From NCBI GenBank assembly GCA_022419385.1, contig JAJUBI010000001.1, positions 6,510,001 to 6,574,000 of the forward strand: DNA of 64,000 nucleotides, in the 5' to 3' direction. The notes under the pieces are model-generated. The model saw nothing but the letters and a program-made list of their open reading frames with translations. It was not told the DNA's origin and ran no database searches. Below, piece by piece: positions 22,310-34,302 of this stretch (position 1 is its first letter; every line of letters starts with the position of its first letter). Both the position numbers and the translations under genes were made by a program. Source of the DNA: Paraconiothyrium sp. Pb-2020 (lineage: Eukaryota; Ascomycota; Dothideomycetes; Pleosporales; Didymosphaeriaceae).

Positions 22310-23430
22310 ATGACTCTGTATATTATGTTAACTCTAGAGGACACTGTTGTAAGATACGATACTAATACACTACGCGATACCCAGATGTTATCTCCACACC
22401 ACAAGCTTAAAGTTTACGAGTGGCAGAATCGTTTGAACATCGTACTAATCGTACTTGTACACCCGCGCAATCTCCTCATGGATTCTACCAGCTACCTGCA
22501 CTTACGATTTGAAGTAATTGAGTTCGCATGTTTCCCTACCTGCAGCGTCGGCGCTCATAGCGGACAAAGCCATCATTCCCCGATACCCGGACCAACCCAC
22601 CTACCCCTCAACACCTCCGCGTGCTCAGACTCCCATACACTCTCACAATGGCCCACCCGCCGTAACTTCCCATCATCCGTCCAGCAGTGTACACCGTCCA
22701 GCAAATTTCTCGCCACCACCGCCCTCTTCCGGCCCTTGATTATATGCTGCTTGGCAACACCATGAGCATAGCTTAACATACTTTACTAATATTTTATCGA
22801 GTGGTAATACGTATGATAGAAATACAATACGCGACATAGCTGCTTAACAGCACCAAGAGCGCAGTCAACCTCTACATCGCCCAACTCACTTCCATCTTCC
22901 ACCCTCAAAGCAGGGAGGCTGGCTAGCGGTTTGGCTTACTGGGCCGGAGTGGACGCAGTATTACGGGTGATGCGTACGAATAAGTGGTCGGTGAGGAAAC
23001 AGGCGAGGGTGGTGGTGGTGCGCTCGTTTACAACGATGACGGCACCGAAAGCGGGCATTGTGAGGATGGTGTGGAAGTCGAGGGCGGGTTTGGTGGTAAG
23101 CGGGTGAAGTCGATTTGGGACACCTAGGGATGGGGTGCCGTTGGAGTCAAGGAAGCGGATTATGAAATCTATACCGAACCCAAGGCTAGCTAGCTTCAAG
23201 ACGCTTTTGTAACTTCACTCAATTCATACAATCTAGATAAACCTGTCCTACAGATTTTGAGCCCGTGAAACCACATCCACCATGTGTGATCGAATTGTTC
23301 CAAAGCATAAAGTAGCAGAGACTTCGTGCATGATCGCCGAGGGTGGCGATGATCCAGTTGTACGATATGTTAGACGTTACTCAGTAGACAGTAGTCGTCC
23401 CGGGTCGATACGCGACATCATCAAGCGGGA
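22310..23430. other. Intergenic spacer, nothing firmly supported
   Basis: Between the Mtf2-like gene and the decayed gene. Small frames exist (for example 22936-23199 minus and 23282-23488 plus), but they lack a good start or a recognisable family. Confidence 0.45.
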
Positions 23431-24668
23431 TCAAGGGGATCTGAGGTACGGACGAAGAAAGGTCCGTTCGCTACCTCCGGGAATCTGAATTGGCGTTGCG
23501 TACCAATCCCACCATCGCTCTCTCCACTCTTCTAAGTCCCATTCCTGGCCAAAAAAATGATCCGATTTATCGCTTCCGTCGAGATCTCCAGTGAAGCCGA
23601 GGCATCCGACCGAAGAAGTCCCGTGGAGTATGGAACGAACGGCTCGGGGAAAGGCTTTGGGGAGAAAACATGGCAGGGGAAAAGAGTCGTTATTGAACAG
23701 CGGCTCATTTGAAAGACACGGTTGCGCTTGCCCTGTTGTATCGAACCAACGTTGCATGTTTTCCTGCCAGTGCGTAGCTTGTTTGATCAGCGTCCAAACC
23801 TGCAGTTCATCTGCTGAGCGCAAATCAAACAACGTATAACAAGAATGCCTAGGCGTGCCCAGTTCTGGTAGCTGGTTTGTTTCCCAGATCCATTCTACGG
23901 CAGCTGCATGACGGTGTGAAGTTTATCAAAATCCCAGTTTCTCGGCCCATAGTAGAACCATACAACAGTGTGCGGCCAGCCAGGAGGATACATACTACTC
24001 CAACAGCCGATCCGCCGTTCGATACGGAGCTGGGAATCCTCTTGACAGAAAGGAATCAAACCTCGCGTATGGTACGCTGGATGTGCTACCGCCTTGTGGT
24101 CTTCCTGGATGACGATGTTGCGGACTCTTAATCCGCATGTAGATAGGCGTTGTAAGAACTCAATGGCAACGGCGGTTGCAGAAAAATACCATATTCCTGT
24201 TGAGTAATCCCTTACTCCTCCCCATTCAGCATAGGCGAATGGATATGTTTCTTCGTCAGGGATTGACAAAAGAGCCTCAAGCACCGACAGCTCGTTCGAA
24301 CTAGGAATGTGCCAGGATGCAGGTTACCACTCTAGTCCTAAATCGTATGCACTCTTTGTGAATAGTATCCCCCATTTGGATGGATACAGGTCCTCGTCGA
24401 ATGCCTTTTGAGCAAGAGATCTGAATCGAGGATCTGCTGATGCGATGTCATGGCTCCGACCACGGTGCTATTTTGCGTGTGGGGCTAATGTTGGTATAGG
24501 CACTGGGTCAGGAAGAGTATGCATTTGCAGTAACAACCTCTGACATGTTCGCAAGTGCTCGTAATGCCGAACATCACTGTGGCTGGAGCATGGGTCTTGT
24601 GTACCTATAGACAGCGCCTCGCCCTTCAATACAGAAAAATAGTTCTGCTCAATCCCTTGCTTCTTCAC
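23431..24668 (-). pseudogene. Decayed conserved fungal protein gene
   Basis: Read on the minus strand, one protein-like sequence continues through several breaks. The first block runs from EQNYFSVLKGEALSIGTQD to IPTLAPHAK and is cut by TAG at 24468-24470. The reading then resumes in the same frame as HRGRSHDIASADPRFRSLAQ and is cut by TAA at 24324-24326. It resumes again through IPSSNELSVLEALLSIPDEE and NIVIQEDHKAVAHPAYHTRG. Near 23905 the frame shifts by one base, and AVEWIWETNQLPELGTPRHS leads into the FDLRSADELQVWTL block, ending at 23431. Such continuity across two stops and a frameshift is the mark of a recently disabled gene. The N-terminus is not clear. I recognise the style of a fungal uncharacterised family but no function. 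Confidence 0.75.
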
Positions 24669-26069
24669 CAGCGGCCGTTATGGTAAGCGAGTCTGTAGCC
24701 ACAAAACCGGTGTGGCTTAATGGGCCTCATGGTTTGGGGAGACGGCGGCACCACGAAAGTGCGATCATACAACGGGACAAGCAAGGTGCAGGTGGCAGCG
24801 TACTGTGCATCCAATTACGATCATCGGCTTCCATCCGCAATGTAACTATTTACCCGCTACATCGACTCCATAACCCGCTGCAGCAGTGAATTACTCGGAT
24901 CCAAGTGCAAAGAAGACGTAGTGCTCTACAGGCATGTCTTTGTATAGGAAGCATCGCAAAGTATAATGCAGCTAGGTTCTAGTTTACCTTAGACCTGCTA
25001 CTCTCTATTGAAGAGATCTCAAGTCTTGTCCATGTTTCAGCGATCTAGAGCTATAGTTGTATATACAACCTGCCCTCGTTCCAGTTTCTCGGTCGCTGAT
25101 TGGCGACGCTTCGTTTTCGAGATCTTCCTTGCATTGCCTCACCGAAACGCTACGCGAGTTTCTGCTGCGGGTATCCATGGTAGTATGCAGGATTACCCAT
25201 GGTAGGTGGGTTGAATACTCTTATGGTATGTCGAACCACTCTATGCCGAATCTTGGAAAGATGCTCAGAAATGCTCTATGCTAGGTTTTCGATCTGACCA
25301 GACCGACAGACTAAGAGTTGAAACATAACGGCGAAATCGAGGTCCGCGCGCCTGAATCACGGGAATATTCGGTGAAACACCTGCTTCTTGAGTATCTCGC
25401 ACCAAGTGGCAGATGATAAGGTATACACATATATGTATATATATCGATACTGCAACAACACAACGGTTTGCAAGCCGCATAGCTTCTAATAAGGATGCAA
25501 TCGAACTCTGCACCTGCAACCACAACCACAACGATGGACTCCATCTACAGAAAATCGCGCCAGATGTCGTTTCTGCACAGATTGCACCGACCGCGCCACC
25601 GAGGAAGCCGCTCTTTAGATAGCAAAGAAACACCGCTTCATCTCCTTCCCTATCATCCGCTGAGAGTCCGCCTCCACTCCTGTCCACCAGCCTGTTCGGC
25701 GTAAATGTTATGAGGCTAGCTGTGGAATGAGGTGGGGTGATGCCTGCAGAGATACGCAGCCCAGAGTATGTCTTTCCCCAAGATCATTGGCGGGGAATCC
25801 CGGTAAGCTTACGATCGACGAACGCCATATGCACGCCCTCGCACGAAGCACCTGCCCGAAATCGACGCATTAGGACAACTACTATGATAGCAGTTGTCAA
25901 AAAGTACTGTGACCCAAGTTATAGTAACACTAACGTTGGGAGTCAACAATTACATTGCGGGAAGGGATGATCCCTTTATTTCGTTTCCAACGTATGCAGA
26001 GTAGAAGCATTTTCCGGCAGAAACAGTGGTGTTTCGGTCCACTTCCACCGCACGGCCACAAAGGTGGTA

Positions 26070-26345
26070 GAGTAATGATATATATTCTTTTACTAGCGTT
26101 ACGCCTACTATTCTACTATAGAAGGAGGAAAATAGTATTTTATAGAGCTATACTATATATTATATACTTATTTTCTTATTAATTAGATTATATTAATAGC
26201 TAGTATCATTCCAGCTTCTTTTAATCAAGCTACTACTTGTTATTATAGAGGAATTGTATATTAAAGTTAGGAGGTATAATAGTGGGTAAAAGTGATCTAA
26301 GTGCTAATAAACTACGTTAAGTATAGTAATTAGTGTTTCTAAGAT
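26070..26345. repeat. AT-rich, TpA-dense island (RIP-like)
   Basis: About 275 bp switches abruptly to strings such as TATATATTATATACTTATTT and GAGCTATACTATATATTATA, with very high TpA and few CpA or TpG. This is the expected outcome of repeat-induced point mutation acting on a transposon or other duplicate. No coding frame survives. Flanks return at once to about 50% GC. Confidence 0.65.
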
Positions 26346-27209
26346 TTCATTTGGGCGTATATGCGTAAAAGTTTGATTCTGATAATTTTTGGAGTTTCCG
26401 TAAAGTACGTAACGCCGCCGTCCGCCCTCTGCAATCTCCACCGTCCAAGAAACACGCTTTTTTGCCACCTACCAAAACCACTTGGCAGGAACGCTGAACA
26501 GCCCTATACGCAATAAGCGTATCGAGGGAATAGAGCTCATGCACACCTCACGCCGGCCCTCAATCAGCGCAAAACCTCCGGCGCGCTCCTTCGCCCGGCA
26601 GACAAACCGCCAGGCTGAGTCCGGACACGCCGCGACTCTTTGTCTTGCTTTGTAACGCTGATAGGGGTACAGATTGGTGATTGGGGAGTACAATCCAGGG
26701 ACGGCTTTTCGCTGGGGTAAGCGGTGAATCAACTTCGGACGTTACCTCGGCCGCGACTCACATGGCAGACCACAAACCTCGACGAGACGGTCTGTTTCCG
26801 TTCTACTTGTCATCGATTGGCGGCTCAACGTGACTCTTGCCCCGACACCAGCACGCTCCTTCCTCATCGCTCCCTCTCTGGAGCCACAGTCAGCTGAACG
26901 CCCCCGCCCGCGTTTCACCCAGATGGACAGTCCGCCTGCCTGCGGATTTCATAACGAGGGCGAACATCATGCGCAGAGCATCCGACCATCGACTTTCGCC
27001 TGCGCCACAGCCCCGCGAAACACTTTGCCGTACCCCGCCCTACCGCTCTTCAAACGCCTGCAAACACAAGGCCAATAACGGGCCGCGTAGGGCTCTATGC
27101 CACGCCATAGTGCCGGTGCTATATGTTGCAGTCCGATGCGTCCTCGGAAGTGTTTCTTGTGTGTATGCGGCATACGGAGATGGAAGGTGAAAAGGAGCTC
27201 TTGTCCGCT

Positions 27210-27297
27210 GCTATATACGTGGAGGGACCTGGGAGATATCCAGACGAAACGGCGTCTTCACTCCATCCGATCTACACCGCTACCACGCCGCTCCAAA
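27210..27297 (+). repeat. Diverged repeat, copy A
   Basis: Shares GAGATA(T/C)(C/T)CAGACGAAACGG and the CC(A/C)C(G/C)CCGCTCCAA ending with copy B at 27770-27864. Weaker matching extends upstream (TATATACGTGGAGGGA versus TATATATGCGAAGGGA). Direct orientation. Confidence 0.5.
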
Positions 27298-27769
27298 ATG
27301 CATCCGTGCTGCTATTTACGTATTGCGAATGGGCGCAGGATATAGGCTTTCGCGAGATGCCGCCGTCGAGCATGCCATGAAGCACACACCCTCTTAGGCC
27401 TGCCGTCTCAGGACAATGTCCGTAGCGAACAAATTAAACAACTTTTCCAAACGGAGAGAATGATGCCCGGGCACTCGGAACGGATGAAGCAACGGTGAGG
27501 CGAGGTGAGTGGGCGGCGCTGGGCGAGGCTAAGCGCTGTCGTTCTTCTCTCTGTGCACTCCGTCTAACAAGGAGAGTACTGTTTCAGCTTGGGGACTGGA
27601 AGGAGATTCTACAGACCGGACAGCAATCGTTGCAGACTCAGGCCAGGCGAAAGCGGACTATTTCATTGACCTTTCATTTCTGATTGTAGGGAAGGATTCC
27701 CCAACGCCTCGGACGCCGCTGTATATCATCGACGTGCTCGCGCCCCATATGATTGGCGTCTATCTGCGC

Positions 27770-27864
27770 AAGTATATATGCGAAGGGATAGATATGCTGT
27801 GAGATACTCAGACGAAACGGGCGTCCTCACGTCGTGCAATCCATCTGCCACCACCCCGCTCCAA
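27770..27864 (+). repeat. Diverged repeat, copy B
   Basis: The second copy of the unit at 27210-27297, about 560 bp downstream in the same orientation, with substitutions and short indels. Origin unknown; it could be a remnant of a local tandem duplication. Confidence 0.5.
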
Positions 27865-28092
27865 CGGACATACACAAACTATACCCCGCTAATGTGAACT
27901 GGGGAAAGCGGGGCATAAGCTCGAATACGGATACTATATTGGAATTATTGACGACACCGTCCCCCTATCAATGATGGTGAAAAGAGATACCGAAGTGATT
28001 GTGGTCGTATACAAAGAAGATGAAAATCAGAACCTAGTTCTTCTCGACCGTTTGCCCTAACCTGGTTTACTCGACATTTGATGGGTCGATTC

Positions 28093-29341
28093 TCATTCCC
28101 CATGTCGCCGTCTACGACGACGTCGTCGGTCCTCGTGGCCACGGTCCCGCCTAGATGACACAGTGTGGGTTCTTGGCTGAACCGTGAAGTCTTCTGCATT
28201 CAAGGGTCTGTTGCTGTTATCCTCGCCCTCGGTACATCGCTTTCCGAGCACTTGGGGCGGCGATTCTTCAAACATGTTGTCGACGTACTCTGTAGCCTGC
28301 AGCACGCCGACCGCTCCTGCCACACCTGTAGCCAAAAAGACGACAGGGGCTAGTGGAGGAGCAACTACGGAGGTCGCAGCAGTGACGTCCGCCGCCCAAG
28401 TAATGCCGGCACCAGTGAATGTGCCCATGGTAGCAGCTGCCCGCCCCAATTCACTTGGAGATCGGTACAGATTACCAACATGTTTGAGTTCGAGACAATG
28501 AACCGGGATGTCACACAGAGTCGGCAGATTGAACCAGACATACTCCGTGGAGTCATGGACTAGCCCTTGGACGGTAAGCGGGAATAACTCTTCCGGAAAA
28601 ATCAACGGATCTTTAATGAGCATGGGACGATACGCCGGAATGGTAACGTGAAATCGCACCTTCTTGCCGTGCTTGTCAAAGTAACCTCTGAGGAACATCA
28701 TCCACAGACAGAGGGCATCAAGGTTCTCCGAGATGCCAAGGAGGTTTGGCGGCAGCGGGTCTCGGGAGACGATTTCGAAAAAATATCCGTGCCAGTCGGT
28801 GTCGGGATGATACAGGAAGTAGAAGTGCCGGGCGCCATCTTGATGGGCTACCGATGTTTCGTGGAGGATGACTTTGTGGACTTGCTCTGCAAAAGCCTTC
28901 GGAGCGGCGAGGCCTGTCTGGGCTTCTAGCTCACGATGGATGTTCCGGCCAATCTCCTCAAGAGCAGAAGATCCCTGCAGGACTTCGGCGAACTGAGCGA
29001 TGACACTCATACCATTGAGGAAGGCTGAAAACAACTCGAAGGCGTTTTTGTGCTTGAAGAAGGTGGCGAGGGAGTCCGCACATGTTTGGATACATGGGAC
29101 GCCTTGTCGAATTGTCTCGCCGGTCTTTTGCATCTCATCTCGGAGCACCCGCCCGTTTTTCTCGGTTGACCACGCTTCACCAAGGTCTTTAAGGGCTCCG
29201 GTGACGCTCCATGTCGGGATTCCTGGTATACGAGACCATATTGAACCCTTCGTCCTTAGACTTCGACCCTTTGCCCGATTTCTTCTTCTTCTTCTTGTCT
29301 TTCTTAGAGAAGCCGAGGAGATCTTTGAAGAACTCACTCAT
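28093..29341 (-). CDS. Conserved fungal hypothetical protein; N-terminal exon uncertain
   Basis: The long frame 29337-28093 lacks an ATG at its 5' end. A good ATG at 29341-29339 opens a different frame reading MSEFFKDLLGFSKKDKKKKK. The two frames are probably joined by a short intron within about 29190-29270, or by an indel in the AAG run, so the first ~40 residues are uncertain. The body contains SVTGALKDLGEAWSTEKNGR, a helical region around AEVLQGSSALEEIGRNIHRE, and an aromatic-rich middle (ARHFYFLYHPDTDWHGYFFE). A hydrophobic Ala/Val/Gly-rich segment (VVAPPLAPVVFLATGVAGAV) lies near the C-terminus and may insert in a membrane. The tail is Arg-rich. Function not recognised. Confidence 0.65.
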
Positions 29342-30519
29342 GACGTCTTCATCATAGTTGATCAATGTCGGTACATGGTTTAGGATAGCGGGCTAATGTT
29401 CTCAAACTCGGCGGCTCGCTCGAGGGAGATGGATGGCTCTGCTTGACGAGATTGACAGTTAGCTTTAGCCTACATATGCTGCAACAAACGCCATAAAAGT
29501 AGGGGTCCAAAGAGTGTAGAAAGTTCCGGGTAGCCACATGTGCTTACTAGTGCGGGTTGGATGTTGCCAATTAAGACCAAATGAGCTATAGTTGCATTCA
29601 GGTTCCGCGAGTAAGTCGGAGAATCAAGAAGGAATAGGTTTGTGGGCGAGAAGGCTGAAATCTGGCCCTGACTGGGACAGTCATGGATTGCAACATCCTC
29701 CTTGGACGCTCATGCTGCAGGATATATTATTCATTGCTGCAAATAGAGATGGCTACCAATCAGCGTCACGCATGTCCTATCTGGCCTGCGAATGTTATGG
29801 GCATGATCAAGGTGCGCTAATGCGACTCTTCAACAGGAGGACGTGCCACGTTGGCCCGGGACTCGAGAAACGCATGCAGTCTCGAGGCCTTGACCATTCG
29901 CTCTGCAAGAACATCACCCGTGTATGCCTTATTCGAGATGTTCTGTGGCGCCGGTGGGGGTCGACTTCGCTGTGCTGGCACGACTGAAAAGGATGTGGCA
30001 CAGTCGATTTCAACAAATCAGCCTCTTCCCCAACCACACCTTTGGGGCTTTACCCGGCACGGCGCCTGCACACGCTATTCGCAAGCAGTAAGGCTTGAAA
30101 GTCAGCTGGAATACAGTATGACTCAACACGGAGAGGGCTTGAGACGGGCAAGGTCAGTCGTAACGCCGCATCTCCGACGGTCACGCGGGCTCCGACAGGA
30201 TTCGATGACGAAGATCCCTGCTAGAAGCCTGCTCATGGGCATGGTGGGTATTTAAGGGCGCCCGGGGCGCTCGGAACGTTCGCAAAGATTGTTTTGCGTT
30301 CATCCTCGGCAGTCGGCGGGTGTGTGTGTGAGAGATGGTGTTTGGTGGGGTTCGAAGATGGTGGAAGTGTGGTTGGGAGCGCAAGGGAGACAGTTGGATT
30401 AGAGGTATGATGTGGTCTATGGACGTTGAGCATTGGGTTATTTCATTGTGGTGTTGGCGGAGTATGGGTGTGCTGATATATGTGGATGGTAGACAAGGTT
30501 CCTAAACGTGCTGGTGCCG

Positions 30520-30770
30520 CGCGAACTACGGACAAGGGGCGTAGAGAGGCCGCGCGGGGTACGGGCGGGGGGCGGAGGGGTGTTGCGCGGGGCACGGCGG
30601 AGAGTGCGACTCGGCGGAGCCAGAAGGATGGTGCGGGGGTAGCGGTCGATGATGGGCCGGGTACGGAAGACGGCGGTGGAGCTCCGGGTACGGGCGATGG
30701 TGGTGCTCCGCGTACCGAAGAGGGTAGTACTCGGGGTACGGACGATGGGGGGCGTGTGGATCGGCGGGGC
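30520..30770 (+). repeat. GC-rich degenerate minisatellite
   Basis: Repeated GGGTACGG/CGTACCG and GA(C/T)GG(C/T)GG units at about 27-33 bp spacing. In one frame they encode repeats of the form (A)PGTxDGG (PGTEDGGGAPGTGDGGAPRT). GC content is strikingly above the surroundings. An open frame runs through it (30480-30806), but low complexity explains the openness and I do not call a gene. Confidence 0.55.
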
Positions 30771-30774
30771 TTTA

Positions 30775-30945
30775 TTTTAGGTACTTACTTCTTTAATAAT
30801 ATTTAAATCTACTATAAGGGGTACAGGAGGTGAAGAGACCTAGATTACTAGAATGATATAAATAGATTTAATAGAGCTTAAAGTTAAGCTTTAAGCTCTA
30901 AATTTATACTTTAGGGGCTAAAGTGTTTTACTAAGGTTCTTTAAC
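30775..30945. repeat. AT-rich, TpA-dense island (RIP-like)
   Basis: About 170 bp of sequence such as TTTAATAATATTTAAATCTA and AAATTTATACTTTAGGGGCT, with an excess of TpA. It begins within a few bases of the GC-rich minisatellite, so composition flips sharply. It contains the inverted pair TTAAAGTTAAGCTTTAA. Confidence 0.55.
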
Positions 30946-31423
30946 CAAGAATTATATGTGCCGCAACGAATTGGGAGAGACCGAGACGCTTGCCCATCGT
31001 CTTTCGTAGAAACACAGATAAAAATTTCTCCTCATAAATAGGGGGAAAATCTAAAAGCCAATAGATGGACATCAAGAAGAGAGTGAAGCACTGGAGTCGG
31101 ATTGAATTGTTTGAAGGCGTTCGGCACATAATTGCTGGTTAGTAATGCGCATGAATCCGCAAAACAGTTCCATGACGAAGATACACAGAAGCATCAGACA
31201 CGACTAGCTCATTCTACATTCAAACAAACGCAGTCTATGGAACGTATCAAAGTCAAAATTAAGTACTCAATGCGAACAACATAGGAGAGTAAAGTAACGC
31301 CAACGAACCGGGTATCTCCACAACGGAAAGCAACGCACAAGGAAACCCAGTCCAGTCGGGCGTTGTCACCAATCTCGTTCGCCCACTTGCCATCGAGCAC
31401 CTCCTGAGTGACAGTTATTTTTA

Positions 31424-32999
31424 TCACTCTGACACTTCAGTTCCACTCTTCAATCCCAGTCTTTGCCCCTTCACACCGTTCTCCTGAGGCATCTGCGCCA
31501 GCCAGCTCGGCGGCTGCATGCCCGTCTGATCATGAATCGTGCTTAGCAGCGGTGGCAAGCTCTGAAAGAGATTCCTAATGGGCGCCGTAGGATCCGCAGC
31601 CGCACCATCGCCCTGCGCACCCGTGTTCCACACGTTGATCTTGGGCTGCAGCCCACGGATAGCCTGGGCGTTTGCATTCGCCAACCGCTCGTATGTGTTG
31701 TTCTGCAGCATGAGGTACTGCATGAGACCCTGCGGTCCGCCGAGCACATTTGCCATGTCGCCGTATGCTTTTGCCATCGCGGATAAACCCTCCGCCTCGC
31801 GTTGCTGCTTGATGAGATGCGCCTGCGCCTCGCGCTCGGCACGGTAGTACTCTGCCTCTGCGGCGCGCTTGGAGACGAGGAAATTGGCTTCGGCCTCGCG
31901 CTCTTTGGCTTGGAAGTTTGCCTCTGCGTCCTGGATGCGGCGGAAGGCGGCGGCCTCGGCGTCGGCTTGCTCGCTATACTTCTTACCCTCCGCTTGCTTC
32001 TGTTCTTTGTACAGCTCTGCGTCGGCTTTTTGCTGGGAAGATTCCTTCGCGATGGTAGCTTGTGTGACGGTGGTAGCACGGAGGCGTTCGAGTTCCATCA
32101 GCGCCTTCTTCTTCTCGACTTCGGTGTTGAGCTCTGCGTCGCGGCGCTCGGCATCGCGCTTTGCTTGGATGCGCGCGAGATTGAGGTCCTTCCCGATGCT
32201 GATTTCTTTGTTGGTCAACTTGGCGTCGGCGGCGGCTTTCTCTGCTTTGCGCTCAGTTTCCAGGACGGCGGTCGCAGCGTGGATCTTTGCGACTTCTTGC
32301 TTGGTCTTGCCCTGCTTTTCCGCCTCGCCGACTTCACCGCGCATGCGCGCATCGGCGACATCGACCTTTGCTTGGTTGAGAGCGCCCTCGTGAGCCTTGC
32401 GTGATAGGAAGGCAAAGTATTCTGATCCCGGGGTGTCTTGCAACTCCTTTACGTTTGCGTTGTAGATGCATAATCCGAATTGGTCTAGTTCAGATTGTAC
32501 TTGTGCAATGACTTTGTCTTTGAAGACCTTGCGTTCACGGAAGAGCTCTTCCATGGTCATGGTGCTCACGATACTTCTCGTTTCACCTTCGATGATACCT
32601 TTCACAATATCTTGAACATGATTCCTTCCTGCAGCGACAGCGACGGCGCCTTGTGACGCGGATGCCGTAGGTCTGCCATCAGATTCGCCTGTCAGCAGTA
32701 CGGCGTACTTCTCCAGGGATTCAAGGGAGTCCTCAGGGCCAATTGTGAAGACTGCTGGGAGTGAGAATTTCAACTTCTCAACGGTCATGGCCGTTAGATT
32801 CATGGAGAAGTCGAAAGGCGTAATGCTGATCTTGGAAACCTTTTGGAAGGGAAGAACGAATGCCTGTATGATTGGGTTAGCATTGCGCATGTGAGAGTCA
32901 GAAGGTGCAATGTACCTTTTTCCTAATTGTGACCTTGTCGATACCTGCGCCAGTAATGACGAGGTAGGAGTTCGGCTCTGCGACATGGTACCAAACCAT
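31424..32999 (-). CDS. floA: Flotillin-like SPFH-domain protein
   Basis: Two exons: 32999-32916 and 32863-31424, giving 507 aa. The 52-nt intron has a GCTAAC branch. Exon 1 gives MVWYHVAEPNSYLVITGAGI, the membrane-associated N-terminus typical of fungal flotillins, and splicing yields VTIRKKAFVLPFQKVSKISI. The SPFH domain spans roughly residues 5-185 (TPFDFSMNLTAMTVEKLKFS, FGLCIYNANVKELQD). The flotillin domain is a long Ala/Glu/Lys-rich coiled coil from about 190 to 420 (AEREAQAHLIKQQREAEGLS). A conserved C-terminal GGPQGLMQYLMLQN segment follows. Flotillins assemble at sterol-rich plasma-membrane domains; FloA of Aspergillus is the named relative. The cytosolic-face location is inferred from the family. 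Confidence 0.93.
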
Positions 33000-34302
33000 C
33001 TTGAACGGCTTTGGCAGGGTAAAGGAAGGAAGTAGTTTTCTTGGTAAGGATACTTTAGATGATACTTGCAACCTAAGTCAAAGTACTTGCAGAGCTCGAG
33101 CTGATCTAGTCACTGTTAGATGGAAGATCGAATTTGACTGTAGAGTTGGTGGTCAAAATACCAGAAGAAAAAAGACCTTCAAAGTAGACGCCCACGAATG
33201 ATGTCTCAATACCACGGTTAGGAGTATAAGCGCAAACTGGCTCACTATATACTCTGGTTCTTGTTCGTCGGTTAAGGCCGTGCTCCAAGACAATCACTCA
33301 AAGCAAACCTGATGACATTCATAGTTGAGGCATCCGCCTATACTTATACAGCCTCATCATCTTCGTATTGTCAACATCGCGCGCCATATCTCGGCATGCG
33401 GCATTACGAAGCGACCGGTGAACATACTGCGCATTCCAGGTATGGCGAATACGGAGGCCCGTGATTGGGCTGTGAATGCACGGCCCGGAGCTAAACTCCG
33501 TACGGATGGCCGGATTCAGCCTAAGGCCCCACAGCCACCCATGGACGGTGCTTGGCCTCGTGACTTTACGAGCGCACGCCCATGAAGGGGGCCGGGGCAA
33601 GCTGCGCGGTGACCGCAAAGAGATAGCTCACGAATTCTTTCGGCCCTATGGTCAGCGCGCGGTGGGGTGAGGAGAAGGAGTGCTTCGGGTGATCAGGCAT
33701 CAACATTAGAAGGTACCTTCGCCTCAACCAGGTCTCTGAACGCCTATTCTCGAGATACTCGCATCTATAATCCTTTTCGCCACAGCTCTGCCCATAGCAC
33801 AGTACATCGGCCGAGCGTTCTGAGCCAAGCCCGCGCGGCCCGAGTTCCATGTATTCGCAGTCTCACGTGAACATGGTAACTTATAATTTGAGGTACTTGA
33901 ATCCTTCACGGCTCTAACATTGGTTTGAGCTCGCAAGCTACTGCTTTGAAGTTGCGTTATTAGGCGTGGCGTGCGCGGGGTCGGATACGAGGCTGTGCCC
34001 TAGGCTGAAAGGCATTCACGGAGGCGAGGTCTTAGGCACAACGCAGATCGGTCACTCTATTTGTGCTAGACAAACAAACCTGTGGGCGCATGTTCTGCGG
34101 TAGCCTTAGCACTCCTACGTGACCGGTATCGTGGCCCTGCGAACGCACTTCGTGCAAACATCCTCTGCTCAACACCGACCCACTTCCTGACCCCAACAAC
34201 CGAGAACCACAACGTCGGCACTGGTTGTACTCTAAAAGTCGCGATATTATCGTGAATAGCAACCACGGCTACATACGTTGTTTTATCACGAAACCCGTCT
34301 CA
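33000..34302. other. Intergenic spacer, nothing recognised
   Basis: The divergent spacer between the flotillin gene and the gene at 34303. Only short unsupported frames are seen. Confidence 0.5.

Larger units (their letters stand above)
24669..28092. other. Gene-poor region with AT-rich island and diverged repeats
   Basis: No supported gene in about 3.4 kb. It contains the RIP-like AT-rich island near 26.1-26.3 kb and a diverged repeat pair at about 27.2 and 27.8 kb. The flanking DNA is of ordinary composition. Confidence 0.6.
29342..31423. other. Gene-poor region with minisatellite and AT-rich island
   Basis: About 2 kb without a supported gene. It contains the GC-rich repeat at 30.52-30.77 kb directly followed by an AT-rich island. 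The rest shows only short frames. Confidence 0.6.

Noticed and set aside
22936..23199. 87-codon minus-strand frame
   Set aside because: No ATG at its 5' end and no recognisable family; could be a relic but is not supported.
25265..25687. 140-codon minus-strand frame with hydrophobic stretches
   Set aside because: Lacks an ATG start, and the hydrophobic part is partly caused by a TATATG-rich simple sequence.
30480..30806. 108-codon plus-strand frame through the minisatellite
   Set aside because: Openness is explained by GC-rich low complexity, and the frame runs on into the AT-rich island.
31802..32404. Long plus-strand frames opposite flotillin
   Set aside because: Antisense shadow of the Ala/Glu/Lys-rich coiled coil.
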